Assembly (NCBI GenBank): GCA_002426755.1
Contig: DINI01000009.1
Location: 11,289-54,142 of the forward strand
DNA length: 42,854 nt
From: Flavobacteriaceae bacterium UBA5544
Lineage (GTDB): Bacteria; Bacteroidota; Bacteroidia; Flavobacteriales; Flavobacteriaceae
Direction of reading: 5' to 3'
In this document: positions 1 through 7,778 of the stretch, piece by piece
How positions within the stretch are numbered: position 1 is the stretch's first letter
Layout of the letters: each line of letters starts with the position of its first letter
The notes under the pieces: generated by a model
What the model was told of the DNA's origin: nothing
Seen by the model: only the letters and a program-made list of their open reading frames with translations
The model's database searches: none
Program-made: the position numbers and the translations under genes

Positions 1-221
1 ACGCGCTCTTCGATACGCTTGATGATTTTTAAGGTGGTATTGACGCCAACATCGCTGGACACCAAAATTTCTTCGAGATTATCAAGAACCTCGTCGTCAA
101 CTTTTGATTTTCCCGCTACTGCTTTGTTCAGTTTGGTGAAGAAAGTGGTTTTGGATTTTTCCAAACCTTTGTCTAAAGTTTCTTTCTTTTCTGAAGAGAA
201 TATTTTTTTGAAAAAACTCAT
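1..221 (-). CDS. ftsY: Signal recognition particle receptor FtsY, N-terminal part (gene runs off the window)
   Basis: The minus strand opens at an ATG (complement of 219-221) and reads MSFFKKIFSSEKKETLDKGL..., then a short helical stretch containing SKVDDEVLDNLEEILVSSDV. This matches the start of flavobacterial FtsY, whose N/G domain follows a very short acidic region. Only about 73 residues are inside the window and the GTPase motifs lie beyond position 1. FtsY is the SRP receptor GTPase that docks ribosome-nascent chain complexes at the inner membrane. It lies downstream of rpmB-rpmG-DUF4295 on the same strand, a common Bacteroidota arrangement, but a hairpin with a U-run separates them here. 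Product is inferred from the N-terminal sequence only. Confidence 0.85.
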   Translation of the reverse strand, partial: MSFFKKIFSSEKKETLDKGLEKSKTTFFTKLNKAVAGKSKVDDEVLDNLEEILVSSDVGVNTTLKIIKRIEER

Positions 222-275
222 TTTTTTCAGTTGTTTGTTGTTAGTTGTTTGGTCAAGATTTGCCTTTACGGGTTT

Positions 276-340
276 GCGTTAGGGATTGCAGCGGCATCCT
301 TTTGCCTTTTCGGCAAAAGATATAGCGGAAAGCCCGACCC
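276..340 (-). repeat. Intergenic repeat-like element with internal hairpin, upstream of ftsY
   Basis: On the minus strand this reads GGGTCGGGCTTTCCGCTATA, then an 8-bp perfect stem (CTTTTGCC / GGCAAAAG, plus-strand arms 299-306 and 312-319, 5-base loop), then GGATGCCGCTGCAATCCC and TAACGC. From memory, very similar GGGCTTTCCGCTATATC ... GGATGCCGC ... AATCCCTAACGC strings recur between genes in many Bacteroidota genomes with a variable middle. This is therefore called a dispersed intergenic repeat rather than a gene-specific element. It would lie in the ftsY 5' leader. Its function is unknown. Confidence 0.45.
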
Positions 341-434
341 TTGTGGTAACGCCCAAAATTCCTTTACCAAATTTCTTGCCTTAAATGGTTGACTGCTAAT
401 TTGGCAGAAGACTCCTCAAATATAGACATAAAAA

Positions 435-459
435 AACTGCCTTCATAATGAAAGCAGTT
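435..459 (-). terminator. Rho-independent terminator after the rpmB-rpmG-DUF4295 operon
   Basis: The arms AACTGC (435-440) and GCAGTT (454-459) enclose a further TTC/GAA pairing with one mismatch. Read on the minus strand, the hairpin is followed by a run of U (complement of 431-436). It lies 24 bases past the DUF4295 stop and may separate that operon from ftsY, fully or partly. Confidence 0.7.
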
Positions 460-482
460 GTATTGAAATATATTGGATATAT

Positions 483-635
483 TTATTTTTTCTTTAAGAA
501 ATCGTCCACAAACTCTGGTGCCATAACGGACTCAACGAACATGTAAGCTCCTGTCTTTGGTGATTTTACCATTTTGATAGCTTTTGTTAATCTTTTTGAA
601 GCTGTTTGTAACGATGCTACGGTTTTCTTTGCCAT
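483..635 (-). CDS. DUF4295 family small basic protein (50 aa)
   Basis: This small gene encodes 50 residues beginning MAKKTVASLQTASKRLTKAI and ending VDDFLKKK. It is Lys-rich with no membrane segment. Position (next to rpmG and rpmB) and sequence match the DUF4295 family, found across Bacteroidota directly after L33. Its small size, basic charge and constant linkage to ribosomal protein genes suggest a ribosome-associated role, but that is inference. It starts 6 bases past the rpmG stop, so the genes are probably cotranscribed and followed by the terminator at 435-459. Confidence 0.85.
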   Translation of the reverse strand: MAKKTVASLQTASKRLTKAIKMVKSPKTGAYMFVESVMAPEFVDDFLKKK

Positions 636-641
636 GACTTA

Positions 642-824
642 TTATTTTATTTCTTTGTGAACTGTCATACGCTTAAGGATTGGATTGAATTTTTTCAACT
701 CCATTCTGTCTGGCGTATTCTTTTTGTTTTTCTTTGTAACGTAACGTGATGTTCCTGGCATACCAGATTCTTTGTGCTCTGTACACTCTAATATCACTTG
801 TATTCTATTGCCTTTTTTTGCCAT
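642..824 (-). CDS. rpmG: 50S ribosomal protein L33
   Basis: The 60-residue product begins MAKKGNRIQVILECTEHK and contains the L33 signature region SRYVTKKNKKNTPDRMELKK. Length and sequence are standard for bacterial L33, a component of the large subunit near the E site. Only one Cys is seen (in LECTEHK), so this is the zinc-free (C-minus) form; it lacks the two CxxC pairs of the zinc-binding form. It is the second gene of rpmB-rpmG-DUF4295, 26 bases after rpmB. Confidence 0.96.
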   Translation of the reverse strand: MAKKGNRIQVILECTEHKESGMPGTSRYVTKKNKKNTPDRMELKKFNPILKRMTVHKEIK

Positions 825-850
825 TGTAGTACTTTTTTAGCTTGTGGCTA

Positions 851-1087
851 TTATTTTAAAAATCCTTTGGTTTTTGCTTCTTTCAATGCTGCTGCAATAC
901 CAATTTTGTTGATGGTTTTTAAAGCTGCTGTAGAAACTTTTAAAGTTACCCATTTATCCTCTTCAGGAATGTAAAAACGTTTTTTGATTAAATTGGCATC
1001 AAATTTACGTTTTGTTTTATTCATCGCGTGGGAAACATTGTTTCCAACCATCGCTTTTTTTCCAGTAAGTTCACAAACTCTTGACAT
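851..1087 (-). CDS. rpmB: 50S ribosomal protein L28
   Basis: The 78-residue product begins MSRVCELTGKKAMVGNNVSH and contains the typical L28 segment NKTKRKFDANLIKKRFYIP. Length is normal for L28 (about 75-80). It is the first gene of a three-gene operon with rpmG and DUF4295. A well-formed Bacteroidota promoter lies about 40 bases upstream, so expression is probably strong and growth-related like other ribosomal operons. Confidence 0.97.
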   Translation of the reverse strand: MSRVCELTGKKAMVGNNVSHAMNKTKRKFDANLIKKRFYIPEEDKWVTLKVSTAALKTINKIGIAAALKEAKTKGFLK

Positions 1088-1125
1088 TCTTCTTAACTTT
1101 AAATATGTTATTCAAAAACAGGCTG

Positions 1126-1157
1126 CAAATTTAGTAAAACTTTACAATACCAACAAA
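1126..1157 (-). promoter_or_regulatory. Bacteroidota-type sigma promoter for rpmB operon
   Basis: On the minus strand TTTG (complement of 1154-1157) is followed after exactly 20 bases by TAAATTTG (complement of 1126-1133). This fits the -33 TTTG / -7 TAnnTTTG consensus of Bacteroidota housekeeping promoters. It gives a leader of roughly 35 bases before the rpmB ATG. It is the clearest promoter in the window. Confidence 0.75.
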
Positions 1158-1166
1158 CTAATAGTG

Positions 1167-2411
1167 TTACTTTTTTAAAATTTCTTTTTGGAGCATTTCA
1201 AACGCTTTATTCACCGCCTTATTGATGACTTTGGTGCGGTGATTTCCAAAGTTGAATTTCTCTGAATACACCCCAGTTTTAGTCGCAATCGCTATAAAAA
1301 CAGTCCCGACCTCTGCATCCGAATCTCCTTTGGTTGGGCCTGCATTTCCAGTGGTGGCGATGGCATAATCGGTGTCAAATAATTGCAAAACAGAAGCTGC
1401 CATGGCTTCCGCAACTTGGCTACTCACTACCGAAAAGTCATCAATCAAAGCTTTATCAATCTTCAGAACGTTCACTTTTGTTTCGGTGGCGTAACTCACA
1501 ATACTTCCTTTGAAATATTGTGAAGCACCAGAATTGGCAGTAAAAGATTCTGCGATTTTACCACCTGTGCAACTTTCTGCTGTTGCAACCGTTTTACCCA
1601 GTTGTGTCAATTGATGTCCTATAATGGCTTCCAATGATTCATCTTCTTCAAAACCAACAAAAATGTCATCTATTTGAGGTAACAACAATTCAATTTGTTT
1701 TTGCATTTCAGTTTCCACCAATTGCCTGTCCATGGATTTAGCAGACAACCGCAAACGAACACGGCCTAAACTGGGTAAATAGGCCAATTTGATAAATGAC
1801 GGCAAATTATCTTCCCATTTTTCGATTCGAGCAGCAAGATTGCTTTCCCCCAAACCGTACGTAAGCATGGTTTTGTGAAGAATGAATGGAAATTTATAGG
1901 TTTTACGAAGTTTTGGTATCACATAATCGTCAATCAATGCTTTCATTTCGTAAGGAACACCCGGTAATGACACAAAGACTTTTCCCTCTTTTTCAATCCA
2001 CATGCCTGGTGCACTGCCATTCACATTCATCAATACTTGTGCTTTTGATGGTACCAAGGCTTGGTCAAGATTGACTTGTGAGGGTTCTTGTCCGAAATTT
2101 TTCCAAAGTGACTTAATATTTTCGGTAACCTCATCTTTCCGCACCAGTTTATCATCAAAATATTCAGCAATTGTTTTTTTTGTGATATCGTCTTTGGTTG
2201 GGCCTAAACCACCTGTAATAATAATGATGTCGGCATTTCCTTCCGCTTCTTGAAGTGACTTGATAATGTGATTTTTATCGTCCTGTACGGAGGTGATTTG
2301 GTAGACTGAAACACCTACTTTATTGAGCTGTTTAGCTATAAATGCCGAATTGGTATCAACGACTTGTCCGATAAGGATTTCGTCGCCAATGGTAATAATT
2401 TCAGCTTGCAT
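1167..2411 (-). CDS. cinA: CinA family protein: nicotinamide-nucleotide amidase / competence-damage protein
   Basis: 414 residues, the normal full length for two-domain CinA. The N-terminal half is a molybdopterin-binding-like (MoCF) domain, with MQAEIITIGDEILIGQVVDT at the start and TGGLGPTKDD near residue 70. The C-terminal half is the CinA amidase domain, with ATAESCTGGKIAESF around residue 280 and ATTGNAGPT near 360. The family deamidates nicotinamide mononucleotide in pyridine nucleotide salvage, and the N-terminal domain can act as an ADP-ribose pyrophosphatase. Its ATG overlaps the stop of the upstream Hpt gene by one base (TAATG), implying translational coupling. It is the last gene of the exonuclease-FAH-Hpt-cinA operon. 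Confidence 0.95.
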   Translation of the reverse strand: MQAEIITIGDEILIGQVVDTNSAFIAKQLNKVGVSVYQITSVQDDKNHIIKSLQEAEGNADIIIITGGLGPTKDDITKKTIAEYFDDKLVRKDEVTENIKSLWKNFGQEPSQVNLDQALVPSKAQVLMNVNGSAPGMWIEKEGKVFVSLPGVPYEMKALIDDYVIPKLRKTYKFPFILHKTMLTYGLGESNLAARIEKWEDNLPSFIKLAYLPSLGRVRLRLSAKSMDRQLVETEMQKQIELLLPQIDDIFVGFEEDESLEAIIGHQLTQLGKTVATAESCTGGKIAESFTANSGASQYFKGSIVSYATETKVNVLKIDKALIDDFSVVSSQVAEAMAASVLQLFDTDYAIATTGNAGPTKGDSDAEVGTVFIAIATKTGVYSEKFNFGNHRTKVINKAVNKAFEMLQKEILKK

Positions 2412-2755
2412 TATAGATTGAAGTCCTTTTTTATTTCTTCAGTAGCGTTTTCAACTGCAGTAAGAACCAATCCCAATTGATGTGACACATCTGTGTTATC
2501 TTGATTTTCAAATTTACCCCAATCTTGAACCTCAATTAAATCACCTAAAACACCGAGTTCAAACATATCGACTGTAGGTTTCATTTTGTGTGCCGCTTGG
2601 TAGGTGGTATAATAATCTTTTTCGGCAACAGCTTTTTTGAGTCGTGCGGCATCTTCGGGAACTTCTTCCAAAAATGCGGAGGCAAGTGCCATGATAAAAT
2701 CGTCATCTCCATCTGCCAATTCACGGACACGTGCCAATTTATAATGTTTTTCCAT
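2411..2755 (-). CDS. Hpt (histidine phosphotransfer) domain protein
   Basis: 114 residues forming a single predicted four-helix Hpt domain. The phospho-accepting His is H56 in YQAAHKMKP, preceded by the typical DDDFIMALASAFLEEVPEDA segment. Family members relay phosphoryl groups between hybrid histidine kinases and response regulators. No kinase or receiver gene lies nearby, so the partners must be elsewhere. It abuts the FAH gene with no gap and overlaps cinA by one base, so it is produced with metabolic and repair-type genes and not with a signalling operon. The Hpt assignment is firm; the pathway is unknown. Confidence 0.85.
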   Translation of the reverse strand: MEKHYKLARVRELADGDDDFIMALASAFLEEVPEDAARLKKAVAEKDYYTTYQAAHKMKPTVDMFELGVLGDLIEVQDWGKFENQDNTDVSHQLGLVLTAVENATEEIKKDFNL

Positions 2756-3367
2756 TTATTTTATTGTTAATTTGAACATCTCCGTATTTTCAATATAACC
2801 GACCAATTCATCGTTCGATTCTACCTTTGCAACGCCAGAGGGTGTTCCCGTAAAGATAATATCTCCAATCTTTAAAGTGAAATATTTTGAGATATATTCG
2901 ATGAGTTCATCGATTTTCCAAAGCATCTGCTCGGTATTGCCCTGTTGCACAATGACATCGTTCTTTTTTAATGAAAAATTAATTTTGTCCAAATTTTTAA
3001 AATCACTTTTTGGCAACCAATTGCCTATGACGGCTGCGCCATCAAAGGCTTTTGCTTTTTCCCATGGCAACCCTTTGGATTTGAGTTCGTTTTGCAAATC
3101 ACGTGCCGTAAAGTCGATGCCGAGACCTATTTCGTCATAATATTTATGGGCAAATTTTTTGTCGATGTATTTTCCAACTTTATTGATTTTTACCAAAACT
3201 TCCACTTCATGGTGGACATCATTAGAAAAATCTGGGATAAAAAATGCTTGTTTCTTTAATAATACAGACGTATCTGGCTTTAAAAATACGACAGGGTCTG
3301 TTGGCCGTTCATTTGCCAGTTCTTTGATATGGTCGGTATAGTTGCGACCTATACAGATGAGTTTCAT
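2756..3367 (-). CDS. Fumarylacetoacetate hydrolase (FAH) family protein
   Basis: 203 residues beginning MKLICIGRNYTDHIKELANE, the classical opening of short FAH-fold proteins. The metal site is visible as HHEVEVLVKINKVGK near residue 52, followed by GIDFTARDLQNELKSKGLPW, and later IFTGTPSGV near residue 173. Short FAHD1-like members act on small oxo-acids, for example acylpyruvate hydrolysis or oxaloacetate decarboxylation. The substrate here cannot be told from sequence. Length is normal for the short form. The stop codon directly abuts the Hpt start, so the two are cotranscribed. Confidence 0.92.
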   Translation of the reverse strand: MKLICIGRNYTDHIKELANERPTDPVVFLKPDTSVLLKKQAFFIPDFSNDVHHEVEVLVKINKVGKYIDKKFAHKYYDEIGLGIDFTARDLQNELKSKGLPWEKAKAFDGAAVIGNWLPKSDFKNLDKINFSLKKNDVIVQQGNTEQMLWKIDELIEYISKYFTLKIGDIIFTGTPSGVAKVESNDELVGYIENTEMFKLTIK

Positions 3368-3405
3368 TTTTATTTGATGTTATATCGTGAATTGTGGAGT
3401 TGTAT

Positions 3406-3425
3406 CGGCCACGAATGCACGAATG
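3406..3425. repeat. Short GGCCACGAATGCACGAAT-type intergenic repeat
   Basis: The 149-base spacer between the exonuclease and FAH genes contains CGGCCACGAATGCACGAATG. Strings of this form recur between genes in many Bacteroidota genomes, as recalled and not searched. The rest of the spacer is an A/T stretch followed by ACTGCAACTGTCAACTGCGA, itself a degenerate CAACTG repeat. No gene or terminator is visible in it. Confidence 0.3.
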
Positions 3426-3516
3426 TTTGGTTTTTTATGATTAGGAAAATTTTTAAAAAAATTATTTTGCAGTGTCAGTTAAATTGAAAACTGCAACTGT
3501 CAACTGCGACTTTTTA

Positions 3517-4293
3517 TCAATCCAATTTATTATTAAACGCTTTCAATTTGATTGCCGTGAGCACTTTTTTGGTATAAAGAGGAAAATCGGCATTCAACAA
3601 CCAACCGAAATATCCTGGTTCATCGTTGAGAACATCTTCTACCTTTTTTCCTTTATGCTTTCCAAAAGAAAAGCATTCTTCTCCTTTTTTGTTATAGGTG
3701 ATGAATCCTGCGAAATCCGCAAATTTTTTGCGTGAGCTGAACTCCGCCAAAAACTTGGTGTCATTTTCCAATTCATCGTACTTCGCCAATTGTGCCTTCA
3801 ACACTTCATAGGTTGCTATGGTGTCAGCTTCTGCACTATGGGCATCTTCAAGATTCTTGTCACAATAAAATTTGTAGGCAGCGACCAGGGTTCTCTGTTC
3901 CATTTTGTGGAAAATGGTCTGTACATCAATGGCAACCCTATTCTTCATGTCAAAATCGATGTCAGAACGAAGCATTTCTTCTGCCAATACAGGAATATCA
4001 AACCTATCCGAATTAAATCCACCCAAATCTGAATCCTTAATCATGTTATAGACGTCTTTTGCTATCTCTTTAAAAGTTGGTTTATCGGCAACATCAGCAT
4101 CCGAAATACCATGTATGGCTGTCACTTCCGCTGGAATTGGAATCGTTGGGTTGACAATCCATGTTTTGGATTCCTCCTTACCATCTGGAAAAACTTTCAA
4201 CACAGAAATTTCAACAATTCGGTCATTGGTGATGTTGATTCCTGTGGTTTCGAGGTCAAAAAAGCAGATGGGTTTGGTGAGATTTAATTTCAT
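3517..4293 (-). CDS. DEDDh 3'-5' exonuclease (DNA polymerase III epsilon-like) with ExoX-type C-terminal domain
   Basis: 258 residues. The DEDDh exonuclease motifs are in order: ICFFDLETTGIN (Exo I, D and E), HGISDADV, GFNSDRFDIPVLAEE (Exo II), and AHSAEADTIATYEVL (Exo III, His and Asp). Past residue 195 there is a small second domain with SFGKHKGKKVEDV and PGYFGWLLNADFP, like the DUF3820 / exodeoxyribonuclease X C-terminal module. This makes it a stand-alone exonuclease in DNA repair or RNA/DNA trimming and not the replicative epsilon subunit, although annotation pipelines often label it so. It is the first gene of the operon leading to cinA. A TATCTTTG element lies just upstream. Confidence 0.88.
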   Translation of the reverse strand: MKLNLTKPICFFDLETTGINITNDRIVEISVLKVFPDGKEESKTWIVNPTIPIPAEVTAIHGISDADVADKPTFKEIAKDVYNMIKDSDLGGFNSDRFDIPVLAEEMLRSDIDFDMKNRVAIDVQTIFHKMEQRTLVAAYKFYCDKNLEDAHSAEADTIATYEVLKAQLAKYDELENDTKFLAEFSSRKKFADFAGFITYNKKGEECFSFGKHKGKKVEDVLNDEPGYFGWLLNADFPLYTKKVLTAIKLKAFNNKLD

Positions 4294-4309
4294 TTGTTTT
4301 CATTTTGGG

Positions 4310-4317
4310 CAAAGATA
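4310..4317 (-). promoter_or_regulatory. Candidate -7 element (TATCTTTG) of exonuclease operon
   Basis: The complement of 4310-4317 reads TATCTTTG, a perfect TAnnTTTG, 17 bases before the start codon. The nearest TTTG upstream (complement of 4341-4344) is 23 bases away, slightly longer than ideal and inside the E2 terminator loop. This is moderate support only. Confidence 0.45.
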
Positions 4318-4328
4318 AACAGAAATAA

Positions 4329-4355
4329 AAAAGCACAGTCCAAAACTGTGCTTTT
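4329..4355 (-). terminator. Rho-independent terminator after E2 acyltransferase gene
   Basis: A perfect 11-bp stem AAAAGCACAGT (4329-4339) / ACTGTGCTTTT (4345-4355) with a 5-base loop. On the minus strand it is followed by a U-run. It lies 33 bases past the E2 stop and just upstream of the next operon. Confidence 0.88.
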
Positions 4356-4387
4356 ATACTATAGTTTCCCGTTTTCGCAGGATGTTG

Positions 4388-5800
4388 TTAAATCTCTCTA
4401 TCAGGATTCCAAGCTTCCAAATAATCTTTTACAGCTTTTACAAACTGTCCACCTAAAGCACCATTCACAACGCGATGGTCGTAAGAGTGCGATAAGAACA
4501 TTCTGTAACGAATTCCTATATAATCGCCTGCCGGAGTTTCGACAACCGCAGGTACTTTTCTAATGGCTCCAAGCGCCAAAATACCAACTTGTGGCTGATT
4601 GATGATTGGCGTCCCCATAATGCTTCCAAACGTTCCAACATTGGTCACTGTATAGGTTCCACCTTGGATATCGTCTGGTTTCAATTGATTCAAACGTGCT
4701 CGGTTGGCCAAATCGTTGACACGTTTGGTCATTCCAACAAGGTTGAGTTGGTCTGCATCTTTGATTACTGGAACTATTAAATTACCGTCCGCCAATGCGG
4801 CCGCCATTCCGAGATTGATATGTTTCTTTTTAATAATGCTATCACCTTGTACGGAAATGTTCATCATCGGAAACTTTTTCAAGGCTTTTGCCACAGCTTC
4901 CATGAAAATCGGTGTAAACGTTAGGTTTTCACCTTCACGTTTTAAAAATTCGTCTTTGACTTTATTTCTCCAATTCCAGATTTCGGTCACATCCGCTTCA
5001 ATAAAACTTTGCACGTGTGCTGATGTTTGAACGGATTCCACCATATGATGCGCAATCAATTTGCCCATACGGCTCATCTCTATCACTTCATCATCTCCAC
5101 TTGCCATCACCGGAGCTGCTTTTGGTTTTTCGGTGCCATTTGCCTGCTCTTTGGCTACCTGCGGAGTAGGCGTCTCTTTTGTCGGTTCTGCTGTAACAGG
5201 TTTTTGTATATATGTTTCTTGAGCCGGTGCCTGTGGCTGTGATGTTTGAGCAGGCTGTTGAACTTGCGTCGGTTTTGAACTTCTATCCTCAATATAAGCA
5301 AGAATATCATCTTTGGTAACACGACCTTCCTTACCTGTGCCTGAAATAGCGTCCAATTCGGATTGTGACACACCTTCTGCTTTTGCAATATTTCTTACCA
5401 ATGGCGAATAAAATCGGTCTTCAGAAGATGTTACTGGAGCTACCGCAGTTTTTGCAGCTTCAACAGTTTGAGCAACTTGAGCCACAGAAGCATTTTCTGC
5501 AACAGCAACTTCCTGAATTGGCTCGGCTTTTGGAGCTGATGCTGCCACAGAGCCCGAAGCTTCAGTTTCTATGATAGCAATGGTTTGCCCCACTTGAACC
5601 ACATCGTCCACATTGAACAATTTTTCAACCAAAACACCTTCCACCTCGCTCGGAACTTCACTATCCACCTTATCTGTAGCGATTTCCAAAACTGCCTCAT
5701 CCGCTTCAATGGTGTCTCCAACATTTTTTAGCCAAGAAGTAATGGTGGCTTCCGCGACGCTTTCCCCCATTTTCGGGAGTTTCAATTCAAATTTTGCCAT
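4388..5800 (-). CDS. Dihydrolipoyl acyltransferase (E2) of a 2-oxo acid dehydrogenase complex
   Basis: 470 residues with the complete E2 layout. There is one lipoyl domain (residues 1-78; lipoylated Lys is K44 in ATDKVDSEVP), an Ala/Pro/Gln-rich linker, a peripheral subunit-binding domain (about 130-175, YSPLVRNIAKAEGVS), a second Pro/Thr/Gln-rich linker, and the catalytic acyltransferase domain (about 235-470). The active-site region reads SHSYDHRVVNGALGG: H442 is present, but the usual HxxxDG Asp is Asn (N446). The protein is most like branched-chain 2-oxoacid dehydrogenase E2s. The gene stands alone, with no E1 or E3 alongside. A TAATTTTG element (complement of 5838-5845) is a possible promoter. 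Confidence 0.9.
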   Translation of the reverse strand: MAKFELKLPKMGESVAEATITSWLKNVGDTIEADEAVLEIATDKVDSEVPSEVEGVLVEKLFNVDDVVQVGQTIAIIETEASGSVAASAPKAEPIQEVAVAENASVAQVAQTVEAAKTAVAPVTSSEDRFYSPLVRNIAKAEGVSQSELDAISGTGKEGRVTKDDILAYIEDRSSKPTQVQQPAQTSQPQAPAQETYIQKPVTAEPTKETPTPQVAKEQANGTEKPKAAPVMASGDDEVIEMSRMGKLIAHHMVESVQTSAHVQSFIEADVTEIWNWRNKVKDEFLKREGENLTFTPIFMEAVAKALKKFPMMNISVQGDSIIKKKHINLGMAAALADGNLIVPVIKDADQLNLVGMTKRVNDLANRARLNQLKPDDIQGGTYTVTNVGTFGSIMGTPIINQPQVGILALGAIRKVPAVVETPAGDYIGIRYRMFLSHSYDHRVVNGALGGQFVKAVKDYLEAWNPDREI

Positions 5801-5920
5801 ATAATTATTGTAATGGTAATTTTATCCAATTGCTTTGCAAAATTAATTAAAAATGACAGACTTCCTTATAAAATCATCAGAATTTACAACGATGTATTTT
5901 TCAAAATAACTCAAAAAAAT

Positions 5921-7018
5921 CTAGAATTTAATGACTTCACCTCTACCTTTTGAGCTATTGCTACCAATTATAAATTGGGAATTTTTAGGGAGAATCTTAT
6001 AGGTCAAATCCGCATTTTTGCTCGATTTCACCATCAAATCAATAATGCTTTTAAAGGAGTGAGATTGATTGTCGAAGATGATTTGCTGATAATCCGTCCA
6101 TGCTGAATCACTTACATATAATTGAACAGGTTTATCCAATTTTGATTGCAAAACCTCATTTATGCTATCGGATACTAACACATAACTCTTCACAATGGAC
6201 TTTTCCTGTTTTGGCTTGGGATTGAAAAGAATAATCCCTTTGATTCCCAACCAAATCAATGCATTATAAAAACCATTTGGTTTAAAATGTTTTTTGAAGA
6301 AAATCTGCATTGCTTCATTGAAGCGTTTTGCATAGATTTTATCTTTTAGTGTGCTTTCACCTTTAAAATGAATGATGGTCGTGGATGGATTGTAGTAATT
6401 TTGATATCCTGCTTTAATCACACGATATGAGAAATCCATATCATCGCCATACATGAAATAATCTTCATCAAACCCGTTGATTTCATTATAAATTTCCCGT
6501 TTTAATAGCATAAAGGCACCCACCAAAACAGCCACTTCGCCCGTTTCATCTTCTTCCACATGATTGGCATAATAGGTCTTCGAATTTCCCAAAATCTTTT
6601 TGATGGAAACCAAAGGTGTGGGCACATTCCGTTTACTTTCCGGCAAAAAATGCCCTTTGCCATCCACGAGTTTACAACCTACAATTCCCATTTTAGGTTT
6701 TGATTTCGCAAAATCCAAGAGTATTTTAAACGTGTCTTCAGCCACGACGGTATCGGGATTCAAAATACAAACAAATTCGCCCTTGGCTTGGGCGACGCCA
6801 ATATTATTTCCTTTAGAAAAGCCATAATTTTCTTTGTTTTCAATTAAAATGACTTTTGGAAAGAATTGTTTGACCATTTGGCAACTATCATCGCTTGAAT
6901 GGTTGTCAACGACAATAATCTCGGCATCCAAATCTTTAATGGCAGCTTGAACACTTTTGAGGCACAACTCCAAAAAGAAGCGTACATTATAATTGAGTAT
7001 GATGACCGAAAGTTGCAA
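5921..7018 (-). CDS. Family 2 glycosyltransferase
   Basis: 365 residues starting at TTG (MQLSVIILNYNVRFFLELC). GT-A features are visible: the nucleotide-binding Asp in EIIVVDNHSSDDS, a DxD-like NPDT in CILNPDTVVAEDT, and an acceptor-side motif DEDYFMYGDDMDFSYRV near residue 195. This fits the rhamnosyl/galactofuranosyl-like GT2 proteins that build cell-surface polysaccharides from nucleotide sugars at the cytoplasmic face. A C-terminal extension after residue 270 has no obvious domain. It begins 6 bases after the recR stop, so it is probably cotranscribed with recR. No other polysaccharide gene is adjacent; donor and acceptor are unknown. Confidence 0.9.
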   Translation of the reverse strand: MQLSVIILNYNVRFFLELCLKSVQAAIKDLDAEIIVVDNHSSDDSCQMVKQFFPKVILIENKENYGFSKGNNIGVAQAKGEFVCILNPDTVVAEDTFKILLDFAKSKPKMGIVGCKLVDGKGHFLPESKRNVPTPLVSIKKILGNSKTYYANHVEEDETGEVAVLVGAFMLLKREIYNEINGFDEDYFMYGDDMDFSYRVIKAGYQNYYNPSTTIIHFKGESTLKDKIYAKRFNEAMQIFFKKHFKPNGFYNALIWLGIKGIILFNPKPKQEKSIVKSYVLVSDSINEVLQSKLDKPVQLYVSDSAWTDYQQIIFDNQSHSFKSIIDLMVKSSKNADLTYKILPKNSQFIIGSNSSKGRGEVIKF

Positions 7019-7024
7019 AAAACG

Positions 7025-7642
7025 TTAAAGTTTTAATGAGGATTCAAATGGAATACGATTCATGATACTGCGACCTAAAGTAATTTCATCCGTATACTCC
7101 AATTCGTTACCTACCGAAATACCACGAGCAATTGTTGAAGTGACAATATCGCAGTCTTGTATCTGTTTGAAAATATAGAAATTGGTGGTATCGCCTTCCA
7201 TCGTGGAACTCAACGCAAAAATGAGTTCTTTTATTTTTCCTTGCTTTACTTTTTCGACCAACGAGTCAATATTCAAGTCATTGGGACCAATACCATCCAT
7301 TGGAGAAATCTTTCCGCCCAACACATGATATAAACCTCTAAAAGAGCTGGTGTTTTCAATTGCCATCACATCGCGAATATCTTCAACCACACAGATAATA
7401 TCATCTATCCTATGCGGATTTGAGCAGATTTCGCAAAGCGATGTATCACTGATATTATGGCAACTTTTACAAAACTTAATCTCATTGCGCATGGTCTGAA
7501 GCGCGGCCGCCAATTGATTGGTTTGGTCATTTGGCTGCCGCAATAAATGCAAGACCAGTCGCAAGGCTGTCCGTTTACCAATGCCTGGCAATTGCGACAT
7601 TTCGTTGACTGCTTTTTCGATAAGTTTTGAAGAAAATTCCAT
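7025..7642 (-). CDS. recR: Recombination mediator RecR
   Basis: 205 residues, the normal length (about 200). The order is: N-terminal helix-hairpin-helix (LPGIGKRTALRLVLHLL), a four-Cys zinc motif (CKSCHNISDTSLCEIC), a Toprim domain (ICVVEDIRDVMAIE), and a C-terminal Walker B-like tail. RecR works with RecO and RecF to load RecA on SSB-coated gapped DNA. It heads a two-gene unit with the glycosyltransferase. Confidence 0.97.
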   Translation of the reverse strand: MEFSSKLIEKAVNEMSQLPGIGKRTALRLVLHLLRQPNDQTNQLAAALQTMRNEIKFCKSCHNISDTSLCEICSNPHRIDDIICVVEDIRDVMAIENTSSFRGLYHVLGGKISPMDGIGPNDLNIDSLVEKVKQGKIKELIFALSSTMEGDTTNFYIFKQIQDCDIVTSTIARGISVGNELEYTDEITLGRSIMNRIPFESSLKL

Positions 7643-7715
7643 GACTGCGAAATTACGATTTAGACACTAATTACACTAATTTTCATAGTTTCAATTTTGA
7701 CATCATTAAAATAAA

Positions 7716-7759
7716 AAAACCACAAAATCAACAAACTTAATTCTTGAATTTGTGGTTTT
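7716..7759 (-). terminator. Terminator between BNR-repeat protein gene and recR
   Basis: A perfect 11-bp stem AAAACCACAAA (7716-7726) / TTTGTGGTTTT (7749-7759) with a 22-base loop and A/T flanks on both sides. It lies 20 bases past the stop of the large exported-protein gene on the minus strand. Confidence 0.75.
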
Positions 7760-7778
7760 AAAATTCGAAGGATTGAAT

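Noticed and set aside
3517..4293. Replicative DNA polymerase III epsilon subunit
   Set aside because: The ExoX-like C-terminal domain and the operon context fit a stand-alone exonuclease better.
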